Positions 23,708 to 32,098 of a DNA stretch of 64,000 nt are shown piece after piece (the stretch's first letter is position 1; every line of letters begins with the position of its first letter). The DNA is from Streptomyces sp. RKAG293 (GTDB lineage Bacteria > Actinomycetota > Actinomycetes > Streptomycetales > Streptomycetaceae): contig NZ_JAJOZB010000001.1 of assembly GCF_023701745.1 (NCBI RefSeq), positions 8,045,001 through 8,109,000 of the forward strand, given 5' to 3'. A model generated the notes under the pieces. That model did not search any database and was not told where the DNA came from. It saw only the letters and a program-made list of their open reading frames with translations. Made by a program: the position numbers and the translations under genes.

Positions 23708-24400
23708 TCAGCCTTCCAGCCAGTCCCCAGGCACCGACTCACGCAACTGGTCCAGGGCCTCCTCTGTCCGGGCCCGGACATTCAGGCAGAAGCCGTCCAG
23801 CTCGCGGATCAGGACATCAGCGTCGGCGAACCATCGCACGTCGCGTCCCACAGCCGGAAGCTTCCGGAACTGCCCCACCACGCCGGCCTCCTCGGCGTCC
23901 ACGTCCAGGAAGTCGGTGAACCCGCTCGCGAACAGCACCGCCTCGGACATGACCATCTCGACACAGGCCACCGTCAAGCTCGACTCCCAGGAATCCCATC
24001 GCTCCTGCGACTTGTCGGCGAGATCCGAACGCATCACGGTGCCAGGATCGTCATCGTCCAGGTCCAACAGCAGGACGCCCCAGGAGGTGGCGCCCTGATT
24101 CTCCACCCGGTACACGAGAGCGCCGTCGACGACATGCAACTCGTCAGGCTTGAGCAGGGTGTCGTGATTGCTGGTGAGGTCAGTCCGGCGCCCGAGAAGC
24201 AGGTAAGCCTCACGAAGCGCCGCGGGCAGAACCAAGCCCAGGCGCCGCTCGGCTGCTTCCACCTCCGCCACGCTCCAACCGTCCCCCGGCTGGAGCGGCT
24301 GCTGCCAGTAAGCCGCGAAGTCGGCGACGAATTGCCACGCTTCCGCACGGCTTGGCAACGCTTCAGATAGCCGCGTGTGAATGTCGAAGGTCTCAATCAT
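23708..24400 (-). CDS. SUKH (SMI1/KNR4) family protein
   Basis: This 230-residue soluble protein has the SUKH core: DGWSVAEVEAAERRLGLVLPAALREAYLLLGRR near residues 40-72, followed by strands around VVDGALVYRVENQGATSWGV and an acidic LDLDDDDPG loop. SUKH proteins are classic immunity proteins against contact-dependent or polymorphic toxins, though some have other jobs. No toxin gene is adjacent, so it would be an orphan immunity gene. It shares orientation with the DUF6882-like gene on the other side of the IS, and both lie inside the inverted-repeat-bounded segment. Confidence 0.8.
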   Translation of the reverse strand: MIETFDIHTRLSEALPSRAEAWQFVADFAAYWQQPLQPGDGWSVAEVEAAERRLGLVLPAALREAYLLLGRRTDLTSNHDTLLKPDELHVVDGALVYRVENQGATSWGVLLLDLDDDDPGTVMRSDLADKSQERWDSWESSLTVACVEMVMSEAVLFASGFTDFLDVDAEEAGVVGQFRKLPAVGRDVRWFADADVLIRELDGFCLNVRARTEEALDQLRESVPGDWLEG

Positions 24401-24445
24401 GCCCGCACCCTACGGCCGGGCACAGACACCACCTGTTCGAGGGCA

Positions 24446-24469
24446 GGACGTTAAACGACAAGCTAAGGC
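24446..24469 (-). repeat. Right 24-bp inverted repeat of a 3-kb cassette
   Basis: Inverted partner of 21463-21486, core GTTAAACGACAAGCT. It lies about 45 bases before the SUKH gene start, so the cassette includes the SUKH promoter. The 270 bases between it and the next gene hold no gene; a TTGACG near 24608 is a possible -35 box. Confidence 0.75.
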
Positions 24470-24738
24470 CCTGTCTTCAAAGCCCCGTCCAGCCGGCCGG
24501 CTGGGGGAGCGCTCTCCCGGAAGGTCCGATGTGTCATCGGGGCTGTCCGCACGCGTAACGAACTCCCCTCGGTTCATCGAACAATCGGGCTCAACTGGTC
24601 CGATCTATTGACGCAATTGGAAGGTTTCTTTACCGTCCTGTGCGGTAGAGGTTCGGCCCATCCGCCGCAGTTCGACTGTGACTTGTCATGTCATGATCAA
24701 GTACTGGGCCGAGCACGGATTCCGTAGGAGGACGCGCA

Positions 24739-26802
24739 ATGCCGAGGCCCCCCACCCCTCGCCGATTCACCCCGAGAGCCCTGATCGCCACCGGAGCGGT
24801 CACGGCCACCGCCGCAGGACTGCTCGTGGCCGTCGCCGGAACAGGCAGTGCCGCTCCCGTGCTGCTCAGCCAGGGCAAGCCCGCCACCTCGTCGTCCGAC
24901 GGCGGCACCGGATACGCCGCGAAGCTCGCGTTCGACGGCGACACCGCGACCCGCTGGGCGAGCGTCAAGAATGTCGACCCCCAGTGGATCAAGGTCGATC
25001 TGGGCACGGCGGCCGCCATCAGCTCGGTCAAGCTGGTCTGGGACCTGTCCTGCGCCACGTCGTACAAGGTCGAGTTCTCGACCGATGGCACCACCTGGAA
25101 GAGCGTCTACTCCACCACCACGGGCGACGGCGGCACCGACGACCTCGCGGTCAGCGGAACGGCCCGCTACGTCCGCGCCACCGGCTCCGTGCGCTGCCGG
25201 CCCACGATGGGCTACTCGCTGCAGGAGTTCCAGGTCTTCGGCGGCGGCAGCGCCGACACCCAGCCCCCCACCACCCCGGGCAGCCTGCACTCCACCGGCT
25301 CGACGCCGACCAGCGCCGCGCTCGCCTGGAACGCCTCGACGGACGACACGGGCGTCACCGCGTACGACATCTACCACGACGGCAACAAGATCGCGGAGGC
25401 GGCCGGCACCGCCACCACCAAGAACGTCACCGGGCTGACCCCCAACACCGCCTACCGCTTCACCGTCTTCGCACGGGACGCCGCGGGCAACGTCTCCCCG
25501 GCCAGCAACCTGGCCACCGTCACCACGCCGCCCAGCTCGGACACCACGCCGCCCACCGCGCCCGGCGGGCTGGCCGTCACCGGGACGACCTCCGGCAGCG
25601 CCTCGCTCAAGTGGACGGCCGCCACCGACGACACGGGCGTGACCGGGTACGACGTCTACAACGGCACGGAGGTCATCCTCCCCGACGTCACCGGCACCAC
25701 CGCCACGGTCACCGGACTCGCCGCGGACACCTCGTACACCTTCACCGTCAAGGCCAAGGACGCGGCGGGCAACGTCTCGCCGGCCAGCAACCAGGTCACG
25801 GCGAAGACCCTGCCCGACAGCGGCAGCGACAAGACCCCCTCCAGCATCAAGACCGTCTCCACCGGCTGGACGATCCCGTGGGGCATGAGCTGGCTGCCCG
25901 ACGGCTCCGCGCTCATCACCGAACGCGACTCGTTCAAGGTCTTCAAGCTCACCCAGGCCGGCGCGCGGACCCAGATCGGCACCGTGCCGAACGCGGTCAC
26001 CACCGACGGCGAGGGCGGCCTGCTCGGTATCGCGGTCTCGCCCAACTGGAGCAGCGACCACTACGTCTACATCATGCACACCGCCTCGGAGGGCAACCGG
26101 ATCGTCCGGATGACCTACGACGGCTCGACGCTGAGCGGCTACACCCAGCTCGTCGGCGGCATCAAGAAGAGCAAGTACCACAACGGCGGGCGCCTGAAGT
26201 TCGGCCCCGACGGCTACCTCTACGCCACCACGGGCGAGGCCCAGACCCCGGACCTCGCGCAGGACAAGAACTCCCTCAACGGCAAGATCCTGCGGATGAC
26301 CACCGCGGGCAAGGCCGCCCCGGGCAACCCGTTCGGGACGCTCATCTACTCCTACGGCCACCGCAACCCGCAGGGCATCACCTGGGACCCGCAGGGCCGG
26401 CTGTGGGAGGCCGAGTTCGGCAACTCCCAGTACGACGAACTGAACCTGATCACCCCGGGCGCCAACTACGGCTGGCCCACCTGCGAGGGCAAGTGCTCCA
26501 CCTCCGGCATGACGAACCCGAAGGCCCAGTGGCCGGTCGCCCAGGCGTCGCCCAGTGACATCGCCTACTCCGACGGTGCCATCTACATGGCGGCGCTGAA
26601 GGGCCAGCGGCTGTGGCGCATCCCGGTCAGCGGGACCACCGCGGGCACCCCGGCCGCGTACTACGTCAACCAGTACGGCCGGCTGCGGACCGTCGAGAAG
26701 ATCCCCGGCAAGAGCGCGCTGTGGCTCTCCACGACCAACTGCGACAACAACGGCAACGCCGCCGACGGCGCGGACAAGGTCTTCCAGATCGAGCTGAAGT
26801 AG
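24739..26802 (+). CDS. Secreted CBM32-FN3-FN3-PQQ-dependent sugar dehydrogenase
   Basis: The product is 687 residues. The signal peptide spans to about residue 38 (ALIATGAVTATAAGLLVAVAG, then SAAP). A discoidin/F5-8C type module (CBM32) covers about 40-172, with AFDGDTATRWAS and WIKVDLG. Two fibronectin III domains (about 175-262 and 270-362) share the phrase ARDAAGNVSPASN/AKDAAGNVSPASN. The C-terminal beta-propeller, about 375-687, is of the glucose/sorbosone dehydrogenase (AA12-like) family, with IPWGMSWLPDGSALITER, GGRLKFGPDGYLYATTGE, YGHRNPQGITWDP and PGANYGWP. It would oxidise a sugar on a bound polysaccharide outside the cell using PQQ. A strong terminator follows. Confidence 0.92.
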   Translation: MPRPPTPRRFTPRALIATGAVTATAAGLLVAVAGTGSAAPVLLSQGKPATSSSDGGTGYAAKLAFDGDTATRWASVKNVDPQWIKVDLGTAAAISSVKLVWDLSCATSYKVEFSTDGTTWKSVYSTTTGDGGTDDLAVSGTARYVRATGSVRCRPTMGYSLQEFQVFGGGSADTQPPTTPGSLHSTGSTPTSAALAWNASTDDTGVTAYDIYHDGNKIAEAAGTATTKNVTGLTPNTAYRFTVFARDAAGNVSPASNLATVTTPPSSDTTPPTAPGGLAVTGTTSGSASLKWTAATDDTGVTGYDVYNGTEVILPDVTGTTATVTGLAADTSYTFTVKAKDAAGNVSPASNQVTAKTLPDSGSDKTPSSIKTVSTGWTIPWGMSWLPDGSALITERDSFKVFKLTQAGARTQIGTVPNAVTTDGEGGLLGIAVSPNWSSDHYVYIMHTASEGNRIVRMTYDGSTLSGYTQLVGGIKKSKYHNGGRLKFGPDGYLYATTGEAQTPDLAQDKNSLNGKILRMTTAGKAAPGNPFGTLIYSYGHRNPQGITWDPQGRLWEAEFGNSQYDELNLITPGANYGWPTCEGKCSTSGMTNPKAQWPVAQASPSDIAYSDGAIYMAALKGQRLWRIPVSGTTAGTPAAYYVNQYGRLRTVEKIPGKSALWLSTTNCDNNGNAADGADKVFQIELK

Positions 26803-26856
26803 CAGAGCCGGAACCAGAACCAGAACCCGGGGCCGCGAGGTCACCGGTCGCAGACC

Positions 26857-26896
26857 GCCGGGCGGGGAGCAGGGGGCCCCGCCCGGCTTTGCGTTT
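26857..26896 (+). terminator. Rho-independent terminator after the sugar dehydrogenase
   Basis: An 11-bp perfect GC stem (arms GCCGGGCGGGG at 26857-26867 and its complement at 26877-26887) with a 9-base loop is followed by TTTGCGTTT. It ends the secreted dehydrogenase transcript. Confidence 0.8.
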
Positions 26897-27142
26897 CCGC
26901 AGGTGCGTCACCCCTTTGGCGGTGGGAGCGGGAGTACTCCTTCACGGAGTGTTCGACCCGCGGACCCCCGCTCTTTCCGTGTGCGGGGCATGAATTGACC
27001 CAGTGGCGGGAACGCGCACAGCCCGCCCGGCAGCCGGTCGTGCGGGAGACCGGGTGCCGGGACACGCTTACGCTGGGCGGATCGCCGCATCGCCGTAACC
27101 GCATTGTCGCTGTATCGAGACCACCTGTACCGAGGAGGGGCC
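26897..27142. other. Gene-free stretch
   Basis: Together with the terminator this makes a 340-base gap. I see no gene. The last 15 bases hold the strong GAGGAGGGG ribosome site of the next gene; no clear promoter hexamers stand out. Confidence 0.6.
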
Positions 27143-28123
27143 ATGACGCTTGCCCAGGCTGAACGGGTCAAGTGGCAGGGCGGGTGGCAGCGGACCTCGG
27201 TGCGCTCCATGGCCGTCCTGATCCCCGTACTCGCCCTCGCGGTGCTCGCGGGCCGCCGTTGGTCGCTGATCGACTCCAGCGCCGACCAGCTCGGCGCCGC
27301 CGACCGCCAGTGGCTGGCCGTCGCGGCCGCCGCCGCCGTCATGACCTGGATCTGCTCGGCCACCGCCCAGCAGGGCGCGGTGGTGGAGTCGCTGCCGCCG
27401 GGGCGGTTGCTCGCCACCCAGTTCGCCGCGTCCGCCGCCAACCACCTGCTGCCCGCCGGAGTCGGCGGCAACGCCGTCAACCTGAGGTTCCTGCTGCGCC
27501 GCGGGCTGCCGCCAGGCCGCTCGGCCGCCGCGCTCGGGGTGCGCGCGGTCGCCGCCGCGGTGGTACGGGTGGGCATGCTGCTGATACTGCTCGCCGTCTT
27601 CCCGCACGCCCTCAAGGTCGACCGGGTCACTCCGGCCGGCCCCGCCCACCCCGTCCTCATCGTGTCGGTGGTGGCGGGCTGCGCCGTGGCCGGCGCGCTG
27701 CTGCTGCTCCTCGCCGGCCGGGTCAGGGACCGGGTGCGCACCTTCTTCGGCACGATGGTGGTCGATGTGCGGGCCCTGCACTGCAAGTCGGCACGGGTCG
27801 CGGCCCTGTGGGGCGGATCGCTCGCCTTCCCGGTGATGCACGCCACCGTGCTCGTGGCGGTGATCCAGGCGCTGAACGCGCCCGTGCCGGTCAGCGGAGT
27901 CGTCCTCGCGTACCTCTTCGCGAGCACCGCCGCGGCCTGGCTGCCCGCCCCCGGCGGCCTCGGCTCGCTCGACGCCGCCCTCGCCTTCACCCTGGTGACC
28001 GCCGGCGCCTCGGCCGTCGTGGCCACGTCGGCCGTCCTCGGCTACCGGCTCGTGACGGTCTGGCTGCCGCTGATCCCCGGCGTCCTGGTGCTGGCCGCCC
28101 TCATGCGGCGCCGCGTGCTCTGA
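27143..28123 (+). CDS. Lysylphosphatidylglycerol synthase transmembrane-region-like (UPF0104) protein
   Basis: This 326-residue membrane protein has about eight hydrophobic segments. Diagnostic phrases are NHLLPAGVGGNAVNLRFLLRRG in the first half and STAAAWLPAPGGLGSLDAAL in the second, both typical of the AglD/YbhN/MprF-TM family of putative lipid flippases. It has no soluble synthase domain. ATG at 27143 follows GAGGAGGGG. A two-component system starts 67 bases downstream on the same strand, so joint transcription is possible. Substrate unknown; lipid translocation is family-level inference. Confidence 0.85.
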   Translation: MTLAQAERVKWQGGWQRTSVRSMAVLIPVLALAVLAGRRWSLIDSSADQLGAADRQWLAVAAAAAVMTWICSATAQQGAVVESLPPGRLLATQFAASAANHLLPAGVGGNAVNLRFLLRRGLPPGRSAAALGVRAVAAAVVRVGMLLILLAVFPHALKVDRVTPAGPAHPVLIVSVVAGCAVAGALLLLLAGRVRDRVRTFFGTMVVDVRALHCKSARVAALWGGSLAFPVMHATVLVAVIQALNAPVPVSGVVLAYLFASTAAAWLPAPGGLGSLDAALAFTLVTAGASAVVATSAVLGYRLVTVWLPLIPGVLVLAALMRRRVL

Positions 28124-28190
28124 GCCCCTGCTCCGAACCGGCCCCAGCCGCGGCCGAGGGTCACAGCGGCCGGGAGTATGGTGCGGTCCC

Positions 28191-28913
28191 ATGGTGGAAC
28201 CACGGGTCGATCCAGCAGGTCGGGGGCGGGTCCTCGTCGTCGACGACGATGCGGCGATCCGCCGCTCGCTGGGCCGCGGCCTGCGCCTGGACGGCTTCCG
28301 CGTCACCGAGGCGGACGGCGGGCGGGCGGCGCTCGCCGGGCTGCGCGACGACCCGCCGGACGTGGTGGTGCTGGACATCTCCATGCCCGACATCAGCGGG
28401 ATCGAGGTGTGCCGGACACTGCGCGAGGACGGCAACGACATACCGGTGCTGATGCTCTCGGCGCTGGACGAGGTCGCCGACCGGGTCGCCGGGCTGCAGG
28501 CGGGCGGCGACGACTACCTCGTCAAGCCGTTCGCCCTCGACGAGCTGGTGCTGCGGCTGCACGCGCTGCTGCGCCGCCGCCCACCGCGGCGGACGGACAC
28601 CGTGCGCGCCGGCGGCCTGCTGCTCGACCCGGCGGCCCGCACCGCACACCTGGACGGCGCCGAGCTGCACCTCACCCGCCGGGAGTTCGAGCTGCTGGAG
28701 ACCCTGGCCCGCAACACGGGGATCGTACTCACCCGCGACCAGCTGCTCGACCGGGTCTGGGGCTACGACTTCGAGGTGCGGACCGACGCCGTCGACACCT
28801 TCGTCAGCTATCTGCGCCGCAAACTGGAGGCCGGCGGCCGGCCGAGGATCGTGCACACGGTGCGCGGTGTCGGCTTCGTGCTGCGCGACAGCCCGGCCGA
28901 GGGCGCGCGATGA
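28191..28913 (+). CDS. OmpR-family response regulator
   Basis: The product is 240 residues. The receiver domain contains acidic VVDDD, the phosphoacceptor Asp in VVVLDISMPD (residue 62) and Lys in YLVKPFALDEL. The winged-helix effector domain contains LTRREFELLETLARN, RVWGYDFEVRTDAVDTFVSYLRRKL and RIVHTVRGVGFVL. The gene overlaps the kinase gene by four bases (ATGA), so the two form a coupled pair. Likely targets include the two small exported-protein genes downstream, by position only. Confidence 0.95.
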   Translation: MVEPRVDPAGRGRVLVVDDDAAIRRSLGRGLRLDGFRVTEADGGRAALAGLRDDPPDVVVLDISMPDISGIEVCRTLREDGNDIPVLMLSALDEVADRVAGLQAGGDDYLVKPFALDELVLRLHALLRRRPPRRTDTVRAGGLLLDPAARTAHLDGAELHLTRREFELLETLARNTGIVLTRDQLLDRVWGYDFEVRTDAVDTFVSYLRRKLEAGGRPRIVHTVRGVGFVLRDSPAEGAR

Positions 28914-30502
28914 GCATGCGGCTGTCGACGCGGATCGCGATCGCCGTCGGCGTGCTCGTTCCGCTCCTCGTGCTCGCGTCCGGCTGGCTGCTGGTGCGGC
29001 TGGTCGCGAACGATCTGCACGCCCAGGCCGACGCCCATCTGCGGGAACGCGCGGCGGCGATGGCGCAGGACGCCCGCAACCTGCTGCGGGTCACCGCGGC
29101 GGACCGGTCGGCCGCCGCCGAGCAGGCCAAGGAGAAGCGGCTGTTCACCTCGGCGCTGGACGTCGGCATCCGGCTCATCGGCCCGGACGGCACCGTGACC
29201 GGCGGGCCGCAGCCCGGCGCGTCCTTCACGCTGCCCCCCGACGCCCGCCGGCCGGTCACCGTCCGCGACGGGCAGCGGAGCTGGCGGGTGCTGTCGGTGC
29301 CGGTGGTCTCCAAGCGCCCGGCGGCGACCGGCACGCTGTGGATCTTCTCGCCGGACACCGCGAGCCAGTCGCAGATCCAGCTCGTACGGCGGCGGGTGGT
29401 GATGGTGGCGCTGCTGGGCGCGCCGCTGGCCGCGGCCGTCACCTGGCTCGCCGCCACTGCCGCCGTACGCCCGCTGCGCCGGCTCCAGCGGCGGGCCGCC
29501 GGCCTCGACCCGGGGACCAGCGCGGCCCGGCTCGACCACGAACCGTCCAGGATCGCGGAGGTCGACGACCTGGCGCTGACGCTGCGGACGGTGCTGTCCC
29601 GCTACGACGAACAGGCCGCGCGCACCGCCGAGGCGCTCGCCACGGCCCGCTCCTTCTCCGCCGCGGCCTCGCACGAACTGCGGACCCCGCTGATGAGCAT
29701 GCGGATCAACCTGGACGTGCTGGGCGGCCACCCCGGTCTCGACCCCGCGGAACGGGCCGAGATCGTGGCGGACCTGAGCCGGGAGCACGCCCGGCTGCTC
29801 GGCCTGCTGGTGATGCTGCGGGCGCTGGCGCAGGGCGATCTCGTGGAGGCCGACGCCTTCGGGCCCGTCGATCTCGCCGAGGTGGTGGAGTCGTCCGCCG
29901 CCGCGCTGCACGGCAGCCGGCCGGGCACGGCGCTGACCGTGCGGAGCGGGCCCGGGCTCCTGGTCCACGGGTGGGAACCGGGGCTGCGCTCGGCGGTCGA
30001 CAACCTGATCGTGAACGCGCTGACGCACGGAGGCGGCGCCGTCGGCGTGACGGTGCGCTCCGGGGAGGAGGGGCGCGGGCCGGGTGACGTCGCCGGTCCG
30101 TTCGTCGTGCTCACCGTGGACGACGACGGGCCCGGTGTGCCGCCGGAGTTCCGGCAGCGGGTCTTCGAACGCTTCCAGCGCGGTCCGGACAGTCCCGGTT
30201 CCGGCCTCGGTCTGACGCTCGTCGCGCAGCAGATCGCCCTGCACCGGGGCACGATCAGGATTCTGGACCGGCCGGCCGGAGACGGCCGTGCCGCCCGGGG
30301 GGCACGGTTCGAGGTACGGCTCCCGCTGGCCGTGACCGGCCGGCCGGACTCCGGACTCCCGTCTCGCAGGGACTGGTTGACCGCCGAAACAGCCACGGGA
30401 ACGGCCACGGGAACGGCCACGGGAACGGGACCAGGGACGGGACCAGGGACCGGGACGGTGCCCGGTCAGGCCCCACAAGGTTTCCACAAAGACCCCTCCT
30501 AG
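28910..30502 (+). CDS. Sensor histidine kinase with HAMP domain
   Basis: The product is 530 residues. It has two membrane helices (about 9-30 and about 163-183) around an extracytoplasmic sensor of about 130 residues, then HAMP (VRPLRRLQRRAAGLD). The HisKA phosphoacceptor is in AAASHELRTPLMSMRINLD. The HATPase domain has N box DNLIVNALTHGGG, G1 VDDDGPGVP and G2 GSGLGLTLV. The C-terminal 35 residues are a Thr/Gly/Pro run made by short nucleotide repeats. It pairs with the upstream response regulator. The signal sensed is unknown. Confidence 0.94.
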   Translation: MSMRLSTRIAIAVGVLVPLLVLASGWLLVRLVANDLHAQADAHLRERAAAMAQDARNLLRVTAADRSAAAEQAKEKRLFTSALDVGIRLIGPDGTVTGGPQPGASFTLPPDARRPVTVRDGQRSWRVLSVPVVSKRPAATGTLWIFSPDTASQSQIQLVRRRVVMVALLGAPLAAAVTWLAATAAVRPLRRLQRRAAGLDPGTSAARLDHEPSRIAEVDDLALTLRTVLSRYDEQAARTAEALATARSFSAAASHELRTPLMSMRINLDVLGGHPGLDPAERAEIVADLSREHARLLGLLVMLRALAQGDLVEADAFGPVDLAEVVESSAAALHGSRPGTALTVRSGPGLLVHGWEPGLRSAVDNLIVNALTHGGGAVGVTVRSGEEGRGPGDVAGPFVVLTVDDDGPGVPPEFRQRVFERFQRGPDSPGSGLGLTLVAQQIALHRGTIRILDRPAGDGRAARGARFEVRLPLAVTGRPDSGLPSRRDWLTAETATGTATGTATGTGPGTGPGTGTVPGQAPQGFHKDPS

Positions 30503-30550
30503 CGTCGTCCCGCGGCCGGGCACCCTGCCCGGTCCGTCGAGGAGGACACC

Positions 30551-30943
30551 ATGCGCACCACTCGCACCACCCGGACGGCGATCGCCGCGTGCGCGGCCGT
30601 CGCCGCGCTGCTCGGCGCGGCGGGAAGCGCGGCCGCCACGCCGTCCGCGCCCCCGACCGGGGACGGCGCCAAGGCGGTCTGCAAGCGCGCCCCCAAGGCC
30701 GACGCGCGGATCGACAAGGCGCTCGCCCGGCTCAACGGGAACGCCGGTACGAAGGGATCCGTCGCCCGGCTCACCCAGCGCGTCGCCAACGCCAAGTCGG
30801 CGGGCCACACCGAGATCGAGACCCTTCTCAACGACCGGCTGACCTTCCGCAAGTCGCTCGTGCCGACGCTGCAGCAGCGGCAGAAGGATCTGAAGGCCGT
30901 CCTCGTCTGGTGCCAGGCCAACAACAACGGAACGTCCAAGTGA
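30551..30943 (+). CDS. Small secreted helical protein
   Basis: This 130-residue protein has a signal peptide (TAIAACAAVAALLGAAGSAAA) cleaved near residue 29. The mature part is basic and helical (ADARIDKALARLNGN, LTQRVANAKSAGHTEIETLL) with two Cys (KAVCKRA and LVWCQAN) that could form one disulphide. GAGGAGG precedes the ATG. It lies 48 bases after the kinase gene and two bases before a small lipoprotein gene, giving a four-gene unit. I do not recognise a named family. Confidence 0.75.
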   Translation: MRTTRTTRTAIAACAAVAALLGAAGSAAATPSAPPTGDGAKAVCKRAPKADARIDKALARLNGNAGTKGSVARLTQRVANAKSAGHTEIETLLNDRLTFRKSLVPTLQQRQKDLKAVLVWCQANNNGTSK

Positions 30944-30945
30944 CC

Positions 30946-31167
30946 ATGAGATACCGGGCGGCCGCGGTCACCGCGACCATGCTGCTCTGCGCCGCGCTCG
31001 CCACCGGCTGCGGTGGCAAGGGCGGCGGCGCCGACGACGGCTCGGCCACCACGCCGAATCCGTCCGGGTCGCAGCTCTCGCACCTCGACAAGGTCGTCGG
31101 CGACGCGGAGTCCGCGGCGAACGCGGCGGAATCCGATGCCGCATCCGATGCCGCGTCCGACAACTGA
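30946..31167 (+). CDS. Small lipoprotein
   Basis: The product is 73 residues with lipobox ALATGC (Cys near residue 21), then a Gly/Asp linker and a helix ending in repeated ESDAASDAASD. It is the second of two small exported proteins after the kinase. A GTG six bases upstream, overlapping the previous stop, is an alternative start. No family recognised; a role as accessory to the adjacent two-component system is speculative. Confidence 0.7.
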   Translation: MRYRAAAVTATMLLCAALATGCGGKGGGADDGSATTPNPSGSQLSHLDKVVGDAESAANAAESDAASDAASDN

Positions 31168-31194
31168 CGGACCGCTCACGTAACCTGTGCGGCC

Positions 31195-32055
31195 ATGGAG
31201 TCGATGGCACGGACTTTGTGGCTGCGCACGGAACCACTGCACGCGGTGGTCTACTTCGACGCGCAGTGCCGCGAGATGGGGCGCTCGCTGGGTCTCAAGG
31301 GCTACTGGATGGGGTACTTCGCCACCCGGTCCGCCCCGCTGGGCCGTGCTCAGCCGTCGGTGGTGACCGCCGCGTTCGGTGTGTTCGCCCCCGGACCGGT
31401 CGCCCGCGCGCTGCCCGCGTCCTGGGACATCACCACCCCCGAGCGGGCACTCGACCTGCGGGCCGAACGCTCGGCCGCCGCCCTGCGGGCGCTCGATCCG
31501 GAACTGGAGCGACGGGCGGAGCGGCTGACCGGTCCGCTGCGCGCGATGGTGGCGGACGCACCCGCACTCGCCCGGCCGGTGTTCGCCGCCAACCGGGACC
31601 TCCCCGACCGGGCCGACCCCGTGCAGCAGGTGTGGCAACTGACCACCTCACTGCGTGAGTTCCGTGGTGACGCGCATCTGGCCGTACTCGCCGACCACGG
31701 CCTCGACGGCTGTGAGGCACTGCTCCTCGCGGCCGCCGACGGCCGGGTGCCCGCCGACTCGATCCGGCAGGACCGCGGTTGGACGGCGGAGGAATGGGCC
31801 GGCGCCGGTGCCCGGCTGCGCGAACGCGGACTGCTCGGGTCGGACGGTGTCCTCACCGAACGCGGACGCGACGAGCGCCGGTCCATCGAGGACGACACCG
31901 ACCGGCTGGCCGGCCGTCTGCTGCGCCCGCTGTCCGGCGACCGCGTGCAGGCGCTGTTCCGCGATCTGGCCCCGGTGGTGGACCGCGTCCTGGCCGGCAA
32001 GGTGCTGCCGTTCCCGAACCCGATCGGCCTGCCCCGGCCGGTGCGGCCGCGGTAA
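31195..32055 (+). CDS. SCO6745-like protein
   Basis: This 286-residue soluble all-helical protein of an actinobacterial family is known to me as SCO6745-like. Its first part is GYWMGYFATRSAPLG ... FGVFAPGPVARALPASWD, and its second half resembles a winged helix (GWTAEEWAGAGARLRERGLLG). Family function is unestablished; structure suggests a MarR-like or DinB-like helper fold. It is convergent with the DNA polymerase gene, 43 bases apart. Confidence 0.75.
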   Translation: MESMARTLWLRTEPLHAVVYFDAQCREMGRSLGLKGYWMGYFATRSAPLGRAQPSVVTAAFGVFAPGPVARALPASWDITTPERALDLRAERSAAALRALDPELERRAERLTGPLRAMVADAPALARPVFAANRDLPDRADPVQQVWQLTTSLREFRGDAHLAVLADHGLDGCEALLLAAADGRVPADSIRQDRGWTAEEWAGAGARLRERGLLGSDGVLTERGRDERRSIEDDTDRLAGRLLRPLSGDRVQALFRDLAPVVDRVLAGKVLPFPNPIGLPRPVRPR

Positions 32056-32098
32056 CCGCGTAGGCGATCGGAACGAGCCGAGTCGTCGTGTCGCGAAG

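Noticed and set aside
30385..30470. GGAACGGCCACG / GGGACCAGG short repeats
   Set aside because: They only extend the C-terminal Thr/Gly/Pro tail of the sensor kinase; they look like slippage with no separate function.
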